Source: Bacteroidota bacterium (GTDB lineage Bacteria; Bacteroidota; Bacteroidia; NS11-12g; UBA9320). From it: a DNA stretch of 64,000 nt. A model generated the notes under the pieces. It worked only from the letters and a program-made list of their open reading frames with translations. It made no database searches and had not been told where the DNA came from. The translations under genes and the position numbers were made by a program. How positions within the stretch are numbered: the stretch's first letter is position 1; each line of letters begins with the position of its first letter. The DNA is taken from contig NVWV01000004.1 of the NCBI GenBank assembly GCA_002746305.1, forward strand, positions 62,001 through 126,000, in the 5' to 3' direction. Of the stretch, positions 36,370 to 45,838 are shown piece by piece.

Positions 36370-37410
36370 TTATTTATAAATTTCTATTTCAACTCTTCTA
36401 TTTGCTTGTCTGTCACTACTTGAAGTAACATCACCATCCATTCCTGTGTCTGCATCTGATCGGATAGAAAGACTACCTGTATCTAGACCCTTGGAGATTA
36501 GATAGTTTTTAACCTCGTTAGCTCTATCAATGCCCAGAGTAGCAGCTCCTTCTTCAGTAAGCGTTACTCCTGTATGACCAACAATTGTAGCCTTATAATC
36601 TGGATGTGCTTTTAAATAATCTACAATCACATTTAGATTTCCAGCAGAACCTGATTTCATCACTTTTCTGTTTGGGAAAGCTTTGAATTCTACCTTAGAC
36701 ATAGCCATCATAATAGATGCCTTTTCTTCAGAAGTACCTGGAAAACTTACAGAACTGGTCTGAGGGAGTTCCAAGTTACCGTTCATTTCAGAATCTGAAG
36801 AACTTTCGGGTGCAAATTTGAAGTCATCTCCGTAAGCTAGAGACTTAACGTAATGGATTACTTTCCATCTTTCTTCAGGATCTAACATAAAAGCGTGAGA
36901 ACCCATCAAACCTTTACCATATGTAATAGTGTGATAAGCCTTTCCTTCAGGGAGATCTTTGATATAGTCGGATTGATAATTTGGCCACGACGGACCTGGA
37001 ATTTTCTTTTCTTTAAAGATAGGACCATCATTTTTACCTTTTTTACCGTGGCAGTGCCAGCAGTATATATCATATAAACGCTTACCTTCTTCAACGTTTG
37101 ACTCAGTAGCCGCTATCCATGAAGTATAGTTCGCACTGGCTTCATAACCATCAGCATTATTTTCAATGGGATATATAAATGTGGATTGACCTCTAGCAAT
37201 AGTTCCGTTTACAGGAAGACGCATAGTCATGTTATGAGGGTTATATGTTATTTTATCCGATTCCTGTGAGAATGGCTCATAACCCTGTGAAATATACATG
37301 TTTGGAGCGTACTCTATACCAGTGTTATCTCCAGAGCTAACACAAGAAACTAACCCCATAGCAGGTATTGCAAGTAGGACCGAGTATTTTATTAATTTAT
37401 TCAGCTTCAT
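36370..37410 (-). CDS. actE: Alternative complex III monohaem cytochrome c subunit ActE with OmpA-like C-terminus
   Basis: This 346-residue lipoprotein has a signal peptide ending GLVSC (Cys23). The cytochrome c domain (~100-195) carries the single haem site CWHCH (117-121) and likely axial Met in GKGLMGSHAFM. Beyond residue ~235 there is an additional domain resembling the OmpA/MotB C-terminal fold, with LNVIVDYLKAHPDYKATIVGHTG, then DRANEVKNYLISKGLD and DRQANRRVEIEI. In peptidoglycan-binding members GHTD holds the Asp and LSxxRA the Arg. Here the Asp is Gly281 and the Arg (296) is kept, so binding is doubtful. ActE passes electrons from ActA/ActB to the terminal acceptor. Confidence 0.88.
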   Translation of the reverse strand: MKLNKLIKYSVLLAIPAMGLVSCVSSGDNTGIEYAPNMYISQGYEPFSQESDKITYNPHNMTMRLPVNGTIARGQSTFIYPIENNADGYEASANYTSWIAATESNVEEGKRLYDIYCWHCHGKKGKNDGPIFKEKKIPGPSWPNYQSDYIKDLPEGKAYHTITYGKGLMGSHAFMLDPEERWKVIHYVKSLAYGDDFKFAPESSSDSEMNGNLELPQTSSVSFPGTSEEKASIMMAMSKVEFKAFPNRKVMKSGSAGNLNVIVDYLKAHPDYKATIVGHTGVTLTEEGAATLGIDRANEVKNYLISKGLDTGSLSIRSDADTGMDGDVTSSSDRQANRRVEIEIYK

Positions 37411-37414
37411 CCTC

Positions 37415-38356
37415 TTATTTATTCATTAATTTAATAGCTTGACTAATCCAATCATCTCTTTCTATTCTTCCAGGGAAGTAATTGGTAATCTCTTCAACTG
37501 CTTTTATGGTTTCAGGAGTCATTTTTGATACTTGTTCAAAAGTGAAAATTCCAATGGAATTTAATGTCGACTCATACTTTGGACCAACACCACTTATTAA
37601 CTTAAGATCATCCTTTGCACCAGAGGCATCGCCTAATGTTGCTTTGATAATACTTAGTCTTTCTTCTTTTTCAGAATCTGTTAATACAACCTTATCCTCT
37701 CTAGGAGTAGATGTTTTTGACAAGGGTTTCGCTACTGCCTGAGTAGCGGCAAGTTCAGCATGTACTTCTTCTTCCTCTTCATCTGGCGTGTGAGAAGTAT
37801 TGAAAGCAGCTTGATTGTCCCTAATGGTAATAGCTCCTTCATTTTGTAATAAAGATTGAATTTCTGAGTTAGGAATGGATTGTTCCTCGCTATTATCTAT
37901 TGCTAAAACCATATGATTATCAGTTTGTCTTCTATCCAGTAAATCTTCTTTGATACCATGTACCATACTACTACGGGCAAAAAACATAATTACCATTCCA
38001 AAAGCAGTAAAAAGAATAGTCAATTCAAATATGATAGGAATAAAACTAGTGAAAAGGGTAATGTCAGTAGGTTTACCACCAATAATCATTGGCCAATCTA
38101 CAACGTTCATTGAATATGCCAATGTGAATCCTGAAAGAGACCCTAATAAACCACAGATAAATGCACCTATGGTAAGATTTGATCTATGATATCCTAAAGC
38201 TCTGTCTAAGTGATGAACAGGAAAAGGAGTATAGCAGTCAAAAATCTTAACGCCCTTTTTTCTGAGTGTTTCTACTGCATGTATTAGTTTCTCAGAGTCA
38301 TCAAAGATGCCAACTGTAAACTTCTTATCTTCTAATAGAATACTTTTATCAATCAT
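37415..38356 (-). CDS. actD: Alternative complex III subunit ActD (DUF3341) with extended helix-hairpin-helix C-terminus
   Basis: This is a 313-residue protein. The first ~175 residues are the usual ActD: a soluble start (FTVGIFDDSEKLIHAVETLR; CYTPFPVHHLD) and two membrane helices (~80-100 and ~108-130). The remainder is not part of standard ActD. It has an acidic linker (~180-245), then a helix-hairpin-helix-like domain (~250-313) with LKLISGVGPKYESTLNSIGI, FTFEQVSKM and DDWISQAIKLM. This pattern is found as an accessory module in several Bacteroidota membrane proteins. Its role is unknown; a docking or nucleotide/protein-binding role is inference. actD lies 1 bp from actC. Confidence 0.85.
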   Translation of the reverse strand: MIDKSILLEDKKFTVGIFDDSEKLIHAVETLRKKGVKIFDCYTPFPVHHLDRALGYHRSNLTIGAFICGLLGSLSGFTLAYSMNVVDWPMIIGGKPTDITLFTSFIPIIFELTILFTAFGMVIMFFARSSMVHGIKEDLLDRRQTDNHMVLAIDNSEEQSIPNSEIQSLLQNEGAITIRDNQAAFNTSHTPDEEEEEVHAELAATQAVAKPLSKTSTPREDKVVLTDSEKEERLSIIKATLGDASGAKDDLKLISGVGPKYESTLNSIGIFTFEQVSKMTPETIKAVEEITNYFPGRIERDDWISQAIKLMNK

Positions 38357-38357
38357 A

Positions 38358-39704
38358 TTATTCTTTGTCTTTGATGATAGTTTTGATTTCGGCCATATTA
38401 ATTACAGGCATGAACTTCGCAAAAAGGAAGAAACATGTAAAGAACAATCCAAATGTTCCTAAGAATATTCCCACTTCTACCCAAGAGGCGTGGTACATCA
38501 CCCAGCTACTTGGTAAAAAGTCTCTGTGTAATGAAGTTACGATAATTACAAATCGTTCAAACCACATTCCTATATTCACGATTATTGATATTATGAATAT
38601 GAACCAAGGTGTAGTTCTTGCCCACTTACTCCAAAATACTTGCGGAGCAACAAGGTTACAAAACATCATAGTCCAGTAAGCCCAAGCATAGGGGCCAAAC
38701 ATTCTATTGGCAAATGCATACTGCTCATATTCATATCCTGAATAGGCCGCAATTACAAACTCAGTAATGTATGCTAAGCCTACTATTGATCCTGTAAGCA
38801 ATATTACTTTAGTCATTGCCTCTAAATGTTCAGTGGTTATATAATCTTTATAGTTCATCACTTGACGAACGATTAAGAGTAATGTTAATACCATTCCAAA
38901 TCCAGAAAAAATAGCTCCTGCCACGAAGTAAGGAGGAAAAATAGTGGTGTGCCACCCTGGTATTACAGAGGTAGCAAAGTCCATAGATACAATTGTATGT
39001 ACTGATAATACAAGTGGAGTTGATATACCTGCTAGTATAAGTGCTACAATCTCATATCGTCCCCAAGACTTAGCAGATCCGTTCCAACCCATTGCAAAAA
39101 GTCCGTACCAAAATTTTCTAGCTTTAGTTGTAGCTCTATCTCGTATAGTAGCTATATCAGGAATAAGTCCTATATACCAAAATACTAAAGATACTGAAAG
39201 ATACGTAGATATAGCAAATACATCCCAAAGTAGCGGAGAGTGAAAGTTTACCCACAAGGAACCAAATGCATTTGGCAAAGGAAGTGTCCAATACATCATC
39301 CAAATTCTACCCATGTGAAACAGAGGAAATATCGCTGCACAGAATACCGCAAATATTGTCATTGCTTCTGCTGATCGATTAATAGACATTCTCCATTTCT
39401 GCCTAAACAGAAGAAGAATAGCAGAGATTAAAGTTCCTGCATGACCTATTCCCACCCAAAATACAAAGTTGGTAATATCCCAACCCCACATTACAGATTT
39501 ATTTACATTCCAAGTACCTATACCTTCCCATACTGTCCAAGACAATGAAACTACCAATACAAGTAGGAGTATTATTGCTATTATAAAACCAGTCCACCAA
39601 GATTTAGTTGGCTTATTTTCAATAGGTCTACAAATATCTTCTGTGACGTTGGCGTAAGTTTTTCCGCCAGTTACAAGCGGTTGTCGTATATCTGCTGAAT
39701 ACAT
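38358..39704 (-). CDS. actC: Alternative complex III quinol-binding membrane subunit ActC (NrfD-like)
   Basis: This 448-residue protein with about ten transmembrane helices is the NrfD/PsrC-type subunit that oxidises quinol at the membrane. Characteristic segments include VFWVGIGHAGTLISAILLLFRQKWR (~81-105, given here as a region), FPLFHMGRIW and VSFMDFATSVIPGWHTTIF-like stretches, plus SLHRDFLPSSW near residue 400. It follows actB by 8 bp and precedes actD by 1 bp. Together with ActF it anchors the periplasmic ActB and ActA. Confidence 0.93.
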   Translation of the reverse strand: MYSADIRQPLVTGGKTYANVTEDICRPIENKPTKSWWTGFIIAIILLLVLVVSLSWTVWEGIGTWNVNKSVMWGWDITNFVFWVGIGHAGTLISAILLLFRQKWRMSINRSAEAMTIFAVFCAAIFPLFHMGRIWMMYWTLPLPNAFGSLWVNFHSPLLWDVFAISTYLSVSLVFWYIGLIPDIATIRDRATTKARKFWYGLFAMGWNGSAKSWGRYEIVALILAGISTPLVLSVHTIVSMDFATSVIPGWHTTIFPPYFVAGAIFSGFGMVLTLLLIVRQVMNYKDYITTEHLEAMTKVILLTGSIVGLAYITEFVIAAYSGYEYEQYAFANRMFGPYAWAYWTMMFCNLVAPQVFWSKWARTTPWFIFIISIIVNIGMWFERFVIIVTSLHRDFLPSSWVMYHASWVEVGIFLGTFGLFFTCFFLFAKFMPVINMAEIKTIIKDKE

Positions 39705-39712
39705 GCTAGTTA

Positions 39713-42700
39713 TTAGTGAATGTTTTTGTTAATTGATTCTTGTTTATTTCTAATCTTGGTTAGGTACTGAACACTTGGCTTAGTTCCTATCTCTTCTATT
39801 ACGTGATACGATCTCTCATTCTTGTAAAGCTTAGAGATTTCACTAGTTTTATCGTTTAGGTCTCCAAATACAATGGCATTAGAAGGACAAGTTTGAGCAC
39901 AAGCTACTGTGAATTCATCAGTACCTAATTTTCGATTGTCTCTCTTTGCAGTAAGCTTTGCAGATTGAATACGCTGGACACAGAAGCTACATTTCTCCAT
40001 TACACCTCTAGATCTAACGGTAACATCCGGATTAATAACCATTTTACCTAAGTCATTGCTGAAGTGATAGTCAAACTTTTCGTTCTCATTGTATCTGAAC
40101 CAGTTAAATCTACGTACCTTGTATGGACAATTATTACCACAATATTTAGTGCCAATACACCTGTTATAGGTCATTTGGTTTAGACCTTCAGTACTGTGTG
40201 TAGTCGCAAGTACTGGACAAACAGTCTCGCAAGGAGCGTTGTCACAATGCTGACACATCATGGGTTGATGTGCAACTTTTACATTTTGGTAATAGTCGTA
40301 AGCAGTATCTTCATTCTCCGAATTGTCGCTATACGCCTCCATTACCTTTTCTTGTGACATATATTCCCCTTTAGCAACTGTTTGATTACCTCCATAAACT
40401 ATACTCACACTGAGCTCTTTAGCTTCAGGGGCTTCAAAACTATAGTAACGATCAATACGCAACCAGTGCATCTCTCTTCGTCGTCTGACCTCATCTCTTC
40501 CTACAATTGGAACATTGTTTTCAATACTACAACTTACAATACATGCACTACAGCCTGTACAGGAGTTCAGATCTATGGCCATAGCCCAGTGATGACCTTT
40601 ACTGTAATCATGATCATGCCATAAAGAGATAGGCTTTGGTTTATGGAAATGTTGACCAGCTTTAGGATCTTTTCTAAATGCATCTAAACTAGCCTCTCTA
40701 ATGATATCTCTACCTTCAATAGAATAATGAGTTTGAGTAATACCAAATTCATATAATCTAGCACCAGCTACCTTTTCAAATGTTACTCCAGCAATGGTAT
40801 AATTAGCGTTTCCACTTTTCATATCTACCATTGGATAAACATTTTTTCCAAGATCTTTCAAGTCATTTTTAACTTCCTCAGGAAGTACTCTGCCATATCC
40901 CAAAGCGATACCGTATGTACCCTTACTTTGACCCGGTTGTATTAAAACTGGGATTTCAATGCTTCCAGTAGAGGTTGTAACTTTCAATACATCTCCATTT
41001 TTCCAATCATTTTTCTTGGCATCAGGCATAGAAACAGACAAGTAGTTATCCCATGTTACTTTACTCACAGGATCAGGCATTTCGTGTGCCCAAGGAGTGT
41101 TACCATAAGTGCCATCTCTTACACCTACTTTTTGGTAAAGTATAAGTTCTGTTTCCGTTTTCTTACGAGAAGATATAGTCTCAATAATTCCTTCTGTAGT
41201 GACATTGAATGATGGCACATTAACAGAAGATGTGTTTTCAATTACCCCTTTTTCAATAGCGGCATTAAAGTTTCCTCCAATTGTATTTATAAATACACTC
41301 TTGGTATAATTGTAAGCGTGACTTAATTCTTTTTTGTCAGAGACATCAGCACCAGCCCAAGCTAGAAGCGAAGTAGTAGCTGCTCTACCATCAAAGACAG
41401 GAGAGATCGTAGGTTGTGATAATATAAATCTTCCTTTATAGGGTTCTTGAATATTCCAACTTTCTAATGGATGTAATCCAGTTGCTACATGTGTTGCATT
41501 ACGAGATGTTTCATCCATAGTAATAGCTGTGCTTATTCGAACAGGTATTTTAGCAAAAGCTGCTTTAGCAGCGTCGTTTGAATAAGTTGGGTTAACATCT
41601 AGGGTAATAACCGCTCCATATGCACCAGATTTAGCCTTTTTAGTAAAAGACTCAAAAGAAGACTCATCTGCACTTTGACCTTTATAGTAATTGGTGGTAT
41701 CTATAGTAGATCCATAGTTATTTAACAATATATTTATTGCATTCACCAATATTTGGTCTTGCTCATTGTTACTTCCACAAACCACTAAACATTTACCCTT
41801 AGCAGCTTTTAAATCTTCAGCTGCTTGCTTGATAGTGTTACCAGCAGTTTCCATTCCGTTGTGAGCAGTTGCACCACCAAGCTCTCTGTATAAAGCTATT
41901 AAGTGTTGTCCAACATTACTCATTTTTATAGGGACCCGTATGTCAGCATTTGCACCCGTAAGAGACATCAATGACTCAAATTGATAGTGCTTAGACATCT
42001 TACCATCTTTTGGTACTCTATTGCTACCATAATCAGAATGAAATTTAATTGGGCTAATCCAAGTTCCTAAGAAATCGGCACCAAAACTGACAATAACATC
42101 TGCGTTTTCAAAATTGTATGCAGGTATAATAGCACTTCCAAACGATGTGTTATTCGCTCTAGTAATACCAGAATAAGAAATAGGTTCGTATGAAACTACT
42201 TCTGTATTTGAGTATTTTGCTGTGAAGTCAGCAATTGCTTGATTAGTAACTAAACTAGTACTACCGTTTGTAATTAGTGCAATTGACTTGCCAGAAGCAG
42301 TTGTTTTCTTTAAAGCAATAACCACCTCTTTGTCAAATTTTTTCCACTCAGTAGGAGAGTGCTCTCTAGCCTTCATTGCACCTTTAAGTCTGTTGGTGTC
42401 ATATAAAGAGAGTATAGCCGAATGTCCTAAACCGTCAAGGCCGCCACCAAAATAAGCAGCTTCTTTATTAGGTTCAAATTTGATTGGTCTTCCTTCTCTT
42501 ACTTTTACAAGTACAGGGAACCCTTCACTATTACTAACTGATCCGCTAGCATAAAACAAGGGTACTCCAGGAGTTACATTGTCGGGTTTCTCTATATAAG
42601 GAATTGCTTTCTTAAGAGGGGTCTTGTTGCAAGCAGCTAATGTAACTGCCCCAAGTCCGAAACCGAAGTATTTTAGAAAGTCTCTACGATTAGCTCGAGT

Positions 42701-42826
42701 TGCATCATCATTGGAAAATATTTTTTCCAATGGCAGTCCTTCTGAGAATTCGTTGGCATTTGAAGAAACAAATTCTTGCGTTTGTTCCAACTCTTCTACA
42801 CCTTTCCAATAATTATTTGAAGACAT
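39713..42826 (-). CDS. actB: Alternative complex III iron-sulfur subunit ActB (molybdopterin oxidoreductase-like)
   Basis: This 1037-residue periplasmic subunit has a Tat-type signal, RRDFLKYFGFGLGA (47-60), after an N-terminal extension typical of ActB. The first two thirds resemble the molybdopterin oxidoreductase large subunit but lack its cofactor. The last ~300 residues are a PsrB-like ferredoxin part with four cysteine clusters: CTGCSACIVSC, CQHCDNAPCETVCP, CIGTKYCGNNCP, and CSFCVQR with CAQTCP. These ligand one 3Fe-4S and three 4Fe-4S clusters in the family. They relay electrons from the quinol site to the haems. It lies 24 bp after actA. Confidence 0.95.
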   Translation of the reverse strand: MSSNNYWKGVEELEQTQEFVSSNANEFSEGLPLEKIFSNDDATRANRRDFLKYFGFGLGAVTLAACNKTPLKKAIPYIEKPDNVTPGVPLFYASGSVSNSEGFPVLVKVREGRPIKFEPNKEAAYFGGGLDGLGHSAILSLYDTNRLKGAMKAREHSPTEWKKFDKEVVIALKKTTASGKSIALITNGSTSLVTNQAIADFTAKYSNTEVVSYEPISYSGITRANNTSFGSAIIPAYNFENADVIVSFGADFLGTWISPIKFHSDYGSNRVPKDGKMSKHYQFESLMSLTGANADIRVPIKMSNVGQHLIALYRELGGATAHNGMETAGNTIKQAAEDLKAAKGKCLVVCGSNNEQDQILVNAINILLNNYGSTIDTTNYYKGQSADESSFESFTKKAKSGAYGAVITLDVNPTYSNDAAKAAFAKIPVRISTAITMDETSRNATHVATGLHPLESWNIQEPYKGRFILSQPTISPVFDGRAATTSLLAWAGADVSDKKELSHAYNYTKSVFINTIGGNFNAAIEKGVIENTSSVNVPSFNVTTEGIIETISSRKKTETELILYQKVGVRDGTYGNTPWAHEMPDPVSKVTWDNYLSVSMPDAKKNDWKNGDVLKVTTSTGSIEIPVLIQPGQSKGTYGIALGYGRVLPEEVKNDLKDLGKNVYPMVDMKSGNANYTIAGVTFEKVAGARLYEFGITQTHYSIEGRDIIREASLDAFRKDPKAGQHFHKPKPISLWHDHDYSKGHHWAMAIDLNSCTGCSACIVSCSIENNVPIVGRDEVRRRREMHWLRIDRYYSFEAPEAKELSVSIVYGGNQTVAKGEYMSQEKVMEAYSDNSENEDTAYDYYQNVKVAHQPMMCQHCDNAPCETVCPVLATTHSTEGLNQMTYNRCIGTKYCGNNCPYKVRRFNWFRYNENEKFDYHFSNDLGKMVINPDVTVRSRGVMEKCSFCVQRIQSAKLTAKRDNRKLGTDEFTVACAQTCPSNAIVFGDLNDKTSEISKLYKNERSYHVIEEIGTKPSVQYLTKIRNKQESINKNIH

Positions 42827-42850
42827 GATTTATGTTTTTCTCTTATTTAG

Positions 42851-43780
42851 TTAGTAATGACACTTGCTACATTCTAAACCTCCGTTTTCAGCAACAGAGA
42901 TGAATTCTTTACCTTCAGCAAGCATGTTTTTATGAACCTCTTCATAGTACTCATTGTTTTTTGAGTCTATGCCTCTTTCTCTATGACAATCAATACACCA
43001 ATCCATTTGAAGAGTGGAGTACTGATATACCTTGTCCATCTCCTGAATTGGACCATGGCACTCTTGACATTTTAGTTTCCCCACCACTACGTGTTGAGAG
43101 TGATTAAAGTATGCAAAATCAGGTAAGTTATGAATACGAACCCATTCTATTGGCCGTTGTTCATAGTCTTCTATGTACTGCATATTGTCACCGTCATAAC
43201 CAATTGCATTATATATCTTCTGAATTTCAGGAGATGTTTTGCCATTGTACTTCTCGTCTGCTTTAACATATTTGTGGCAGTTCATACAAGTATTTAAAGA
43301 AGGGATACTTGCTGACTTTGACTTCTCAACGGTACTGTGGCAGTATTTACAATCTATTTCGTATTGTCCTGTATGAATTTTGTGGGAGAAGTTAATAGGT
43401 TGAGTTGGAGCATATCCTTGTTGAACACCAATTTCCTCCATACCAAATTTGTAGCCAAATGAACCTAGAACTACAAGAAGTATTCCTGCAATTGCCATTG
43501 TAGCAATAGTAGGGTTCCAACCATCGATTATGGGCTTGATTTTACTTTGATATAACGAAGGCTCAGCATCTTGTGGATTCTTTTCAGCATTAAGAGCTGT
43601 AAGGTGCTTTTTAATTCCAAAAAGTAAAGCAGCAATTGCTAACAAAACTACTGATAGAATAATCAACGCTAAAAACGTAGATTCAGAATAAAATGATGAC
43701 ATATTATTTTTAGAAAATGATAAAGTGCTTAGAGATGTAAAAAGTGCCGTAAGGGCGATGTGTGTTTTCGATTTATACAT
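42851..43780 (-). CDS. actA: Alternative complex III multihaem cytochrome c subunit ActA
   Basis: This 309-residue first gene of the operon has an N-terminal hydrophobic region with two predicted helices (~33-55 and ~96-118). It is followed by a periplasmic domain holding five CXXCH haem sites: CKYCH, CMNCH, CQECH, CIDCH and CSKCH at the extreme C-terminus. The family prediction is a pentahaem cytochrome receiving electrons from ActB. The conserved INFSHKIHTG, with its axial His, precedes the first haem site. An exact -7 box lies 29 nt upstream. Confidence 0.94.
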   Translation of the reverse strand: MYKSKTHIALTALFTSLSTLSFSKNNMSSFYSESTFLALIILSVVLLAIAALLFGIKKHLTALNAEKNPQDAEPSLYQSKIKPIIDGWNPTIATMAIAGILLVVLGSFGYKFGMEEIGVQQGYAPTQPINFSHKIHTGQYEIDCKYCHSTVEKSKSASIPSLNTCMNCHKYVKADEKYNGKTSPEIQKIYNAIGYDGDNMQYIEDYEQRPIEWVRIHNLPDFAYFNHSQHVVVGKLKCQECHGPIQEMDKVYQYSTLQMDWCIDCHRERGIDSKNNEYYEEVHKNMLAEGKEFISVAENGGLECSKCHY

Positions 43781-43790
43781 TCAGTTAGTT

Positions 43791-43817
43791 TACGTTTTTC
43801 ACGTAGCCGCAAATATA
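43791..43817 (-). promoter_or_regulatory. Promoter -7 box (TATATTTG) and leader hairpin of the act operon
   Basis: An exact TAnnTTTG lies at 43810-43817 on the minus strand, 29 nt before actA. A small TACGT/ACGTA hairpin (43791-43805) lies between box and start, within the predicted leader. No convincing -33 element is seen. Confidence 0.5.
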
Positions 43818-44068
43818 AGTGTTCGTTAAAATGAGCACATTCTAGATATGCACATTTTTTCAATTTAGACAGTTTTCAAATAGGTGTCGAATTGTAGAGT
43901 AATTGATTGGTAATCAGAAATGTAGTAAATATGGAATCTGTAGCTGTAAGTGTATGTTTTTTTTGTAAAAACACCAAAATATTTTTTAAAAATTTCGTTC
44001 AAGAAATAATCGAAAAATTAAAAAAATGAATACGCTAATGCAGATGAATATGACTTCAGTAAAGTAAG

Positions 44069-45007
44069 CTATTTATCCTTTTGCTTATTATAGGCCTTAA
44101 TGATGTCTTTTACAAGTCGGTGACGAACAACATCGTTCTCATTCAGCCTGACAATTCCTATTCCTTTTACGCCCTTTAATAGATTTAATGCTGGTCCCAA
44201 TCCGCTGGCGATTCTTGGAGGTAAATCCACTTGAGTCAAATCTCCAGTAACTACAACCTTTGATATGGGTCCCATTCTAGTTAGAAACATTTTAAGTTGT
44301 GTATTAGTAGTATTTTGACCTTCGTCCAATATTGCAAAACAATTATTTAGGGTTCTTCCTCTCATAAAAGCTAATGGAGCTACCTCAATGATTCCTTTCT
44401 CCATATAGGCCTTGTATTTTTCTGGTGGAATCATATCTCCCAAAGCGTCGTATAATGGTCTTAAATAAGGGTCCACTTTGTCTTTCATATCACCTGGAAG
44501 AAATCCCAAGCTCTCTCCAGCTTCTACAGCTGGTCGGCAAAGAATTATTTTCTTCACTTCCTTGTTTTTAAGAGCTTTTACAGCAAGAGCTACGGCTGTA
44601 TACGTTTTACCTGTGCCTGCTGGCCCTATGGCAAATACTAAATCGTTTTTTTCGACCTTGTCAACCAACTCTTGTTGGTTTTTGGTACGAGCAGTTATGA
44701 TTCTCCCGTTTTGACCATGTATGATAATTCCGTTTTCTTTTGGCTGAGGGTTCTCTTCTCCTTCTACCACTCGCTCTATATCACCTAAACTAACTTTTTG
44801 ATTGACTTTTAAATATTTTATGATGGAATCTACAGCTTTCGTAAAATCATCAATGTCTTTGTCCTCTCCCTTAATAGTTATTTTTTCACCTCTGCTCGAT
44901 AAGGTTAATGTTGGATATTTGGCTTTAAACACCTTAAAGTAGCTGTTGTAGGGCCCGAAAAATCGAGAGGGATCAATATCTTCAATTAAATATTTTCTTT
45001 CTGCCAA
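44069..45007 (-). CDS. PhoH family ATPase
   Basis: This 312-residue cytoplasmic P-loop protein has an N-terminal KH-like part (~25-75), Walker A GPAGTGKT (128-135) and the typical CRPAVEAGESLGFLPGD segment. It continues with FAILDEGQNTT (Walker B), VVTGDLTQVDLP and ends with NENDVVRHRLVKDIIKAY. PhoH proteins are ATPases linked to RNA metabolism and stress, with the precise activity unclear. It starts at TTG 45007, since no ATG lies upstream before the conserved start. It is divergent from the SAM hydroxide adenosyltransferase gene (66 bp gap). The 288-bp gap on its 3' side holds no gene. Confidence 0.92.
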   Translation of the reverse strand: MAERKYLIEDIDPSRFFGPYNSYFKVFKAKYPTLTLSSRGEKITIKGEDKDIDDFTKAVDSIIKYLKVNQKVSLGDIERVVEGEENPQPKENGIIIHGQNGRIITARTKNQQELVDKVEKNDLVFAIGPAGTGKTYTAVALAVKALKNKEVKKIILCRPAVEAGESLGFLPGDMKDKVDPYLRPLYDALGDMIPPEKYKAYMEKGIIEVAPLAFMRGRTLNNCFAILDEGQNTTNTQLKMFLTRMGPISKVVVTGDLTQVDLPPRIASGLGPALNLLKGVKGIGIVRLNENDVVRHRLVKDIIKAYNKQKDK

Positions 45008-45073
45008 GGTATTTTACACAAATGTTAGGTTCAGTCGTTACTTTCGCCTGCTAAATTAGCTAAATAATTAATA

Positions 45074-45838
45074 TTGTCTGTACTTACTTTTTTAAGTGAT
45101 TTTGGAGCTGACTCCCATTATATGGCATCCTTTAGAGGGGCGATGCATCAGACAAATATTCTTGTGCCATTTATTGAAATCACAAGTAGAATAGAACCCT
45201 TTGATATTGTAGAAGCCGCTTATTTAAGTTCTATGGTTTTTGAGGACTTCGCGAAAGGAAGCATCCATATCTTGGCTACAAACGTAGTTGCAACATCTTT
45301 TGAAGGGCATTTGGCTGCTTTTTATAAAGGCCATTACTTCTTAGCTCCGGATAACGGAGTGCTAAGCCTAATTTTTGGAGAAGCTTATTCCGAATACTAC
45401 TTGATTCCAACTAGTAGTTATGAGCAAAAGATTCAAAACGTATACCTGCCATTTATAGAAAAGCTTATTGAGGCGAAATCATTGGATAAGATTGCAAGTA
45501 AAGCGGATAGGTTTAATACCAAAACAAGAATAAACCCCGTTAATGATGGTGAAGAATTGAGGGGAACAGTGCTCTTTGTCGATCATTTTGGTAATGCATA
45601 CACCAACATTACCAAAGAAGAATTTACTAAATTTATTGGTGATAGAGGTTATCAAATTAACCTTGCAAGACATAGTAATGTGTCTTCTATTTCAGCAAAT
45701 TTCGCAGATGTAAAAGAAGGAGATCCTTTGTGTTATTTCTCAGATCACGGATATTTGGTGGCCGCCATTAAAAGGAGTAGTGCAGAAAAGTTACTAAACT
45801 TAAGAAAATATAAACCGCTTATTATTCAAAAAAGATGA
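45074..45838 (+). CDS. S-adenosyl-L-methionine hydroxide adenosyltransferase family protein
   Basis: This 254-residue protein belongs to the SAM hydroxide adenosyltransferase/fluorinase fold family (DUF62), which splits SAM into adenosine and methionine. The N-terminal TFLSDFGADSHYMASFRG matches the family start (the D-F-G-x-D core), followed by FLAPDNGVLSLIF (~95-107) and VLFVDHFGNAYTNI (~170-183), which form the substrate pocket and the interdomain contact. It uses a TTG start; an in-frame stop lies just upstream. Its stop overlaps the next gene's ATG (ATGA). Confidence 0.9.
   Translation: MSVLTFLSDFGADSHYMASFRGAMHQTNILVPFIEITSRIEPFDIVEAAYLSSMVFEDFAKGSIHILATNVVATSFEGHLAAFYKGHYFLAPDNGVLSLIFGEAYSEYYLIPTSSYEQKIQNVYLPFIEKLIEAKSLDKIASKADRFNTKTRINPVNDGEELRGTVLFVDHFGNAYTNITKEEFTKFIGDRGYQINLARHSNVSSISANFADVKEGDPLCYFSDHGYLVAAIKRSSAEKLLNLRKYKPLIIQKR

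Noticed and set aside
43781..44068. Possible small gene in the 288-bp gap between actA and phoH.
   Set aside because: Only a 13-codon frame (44025) is present; the gap holds the act promoter and otherwise AT-rich sequence.
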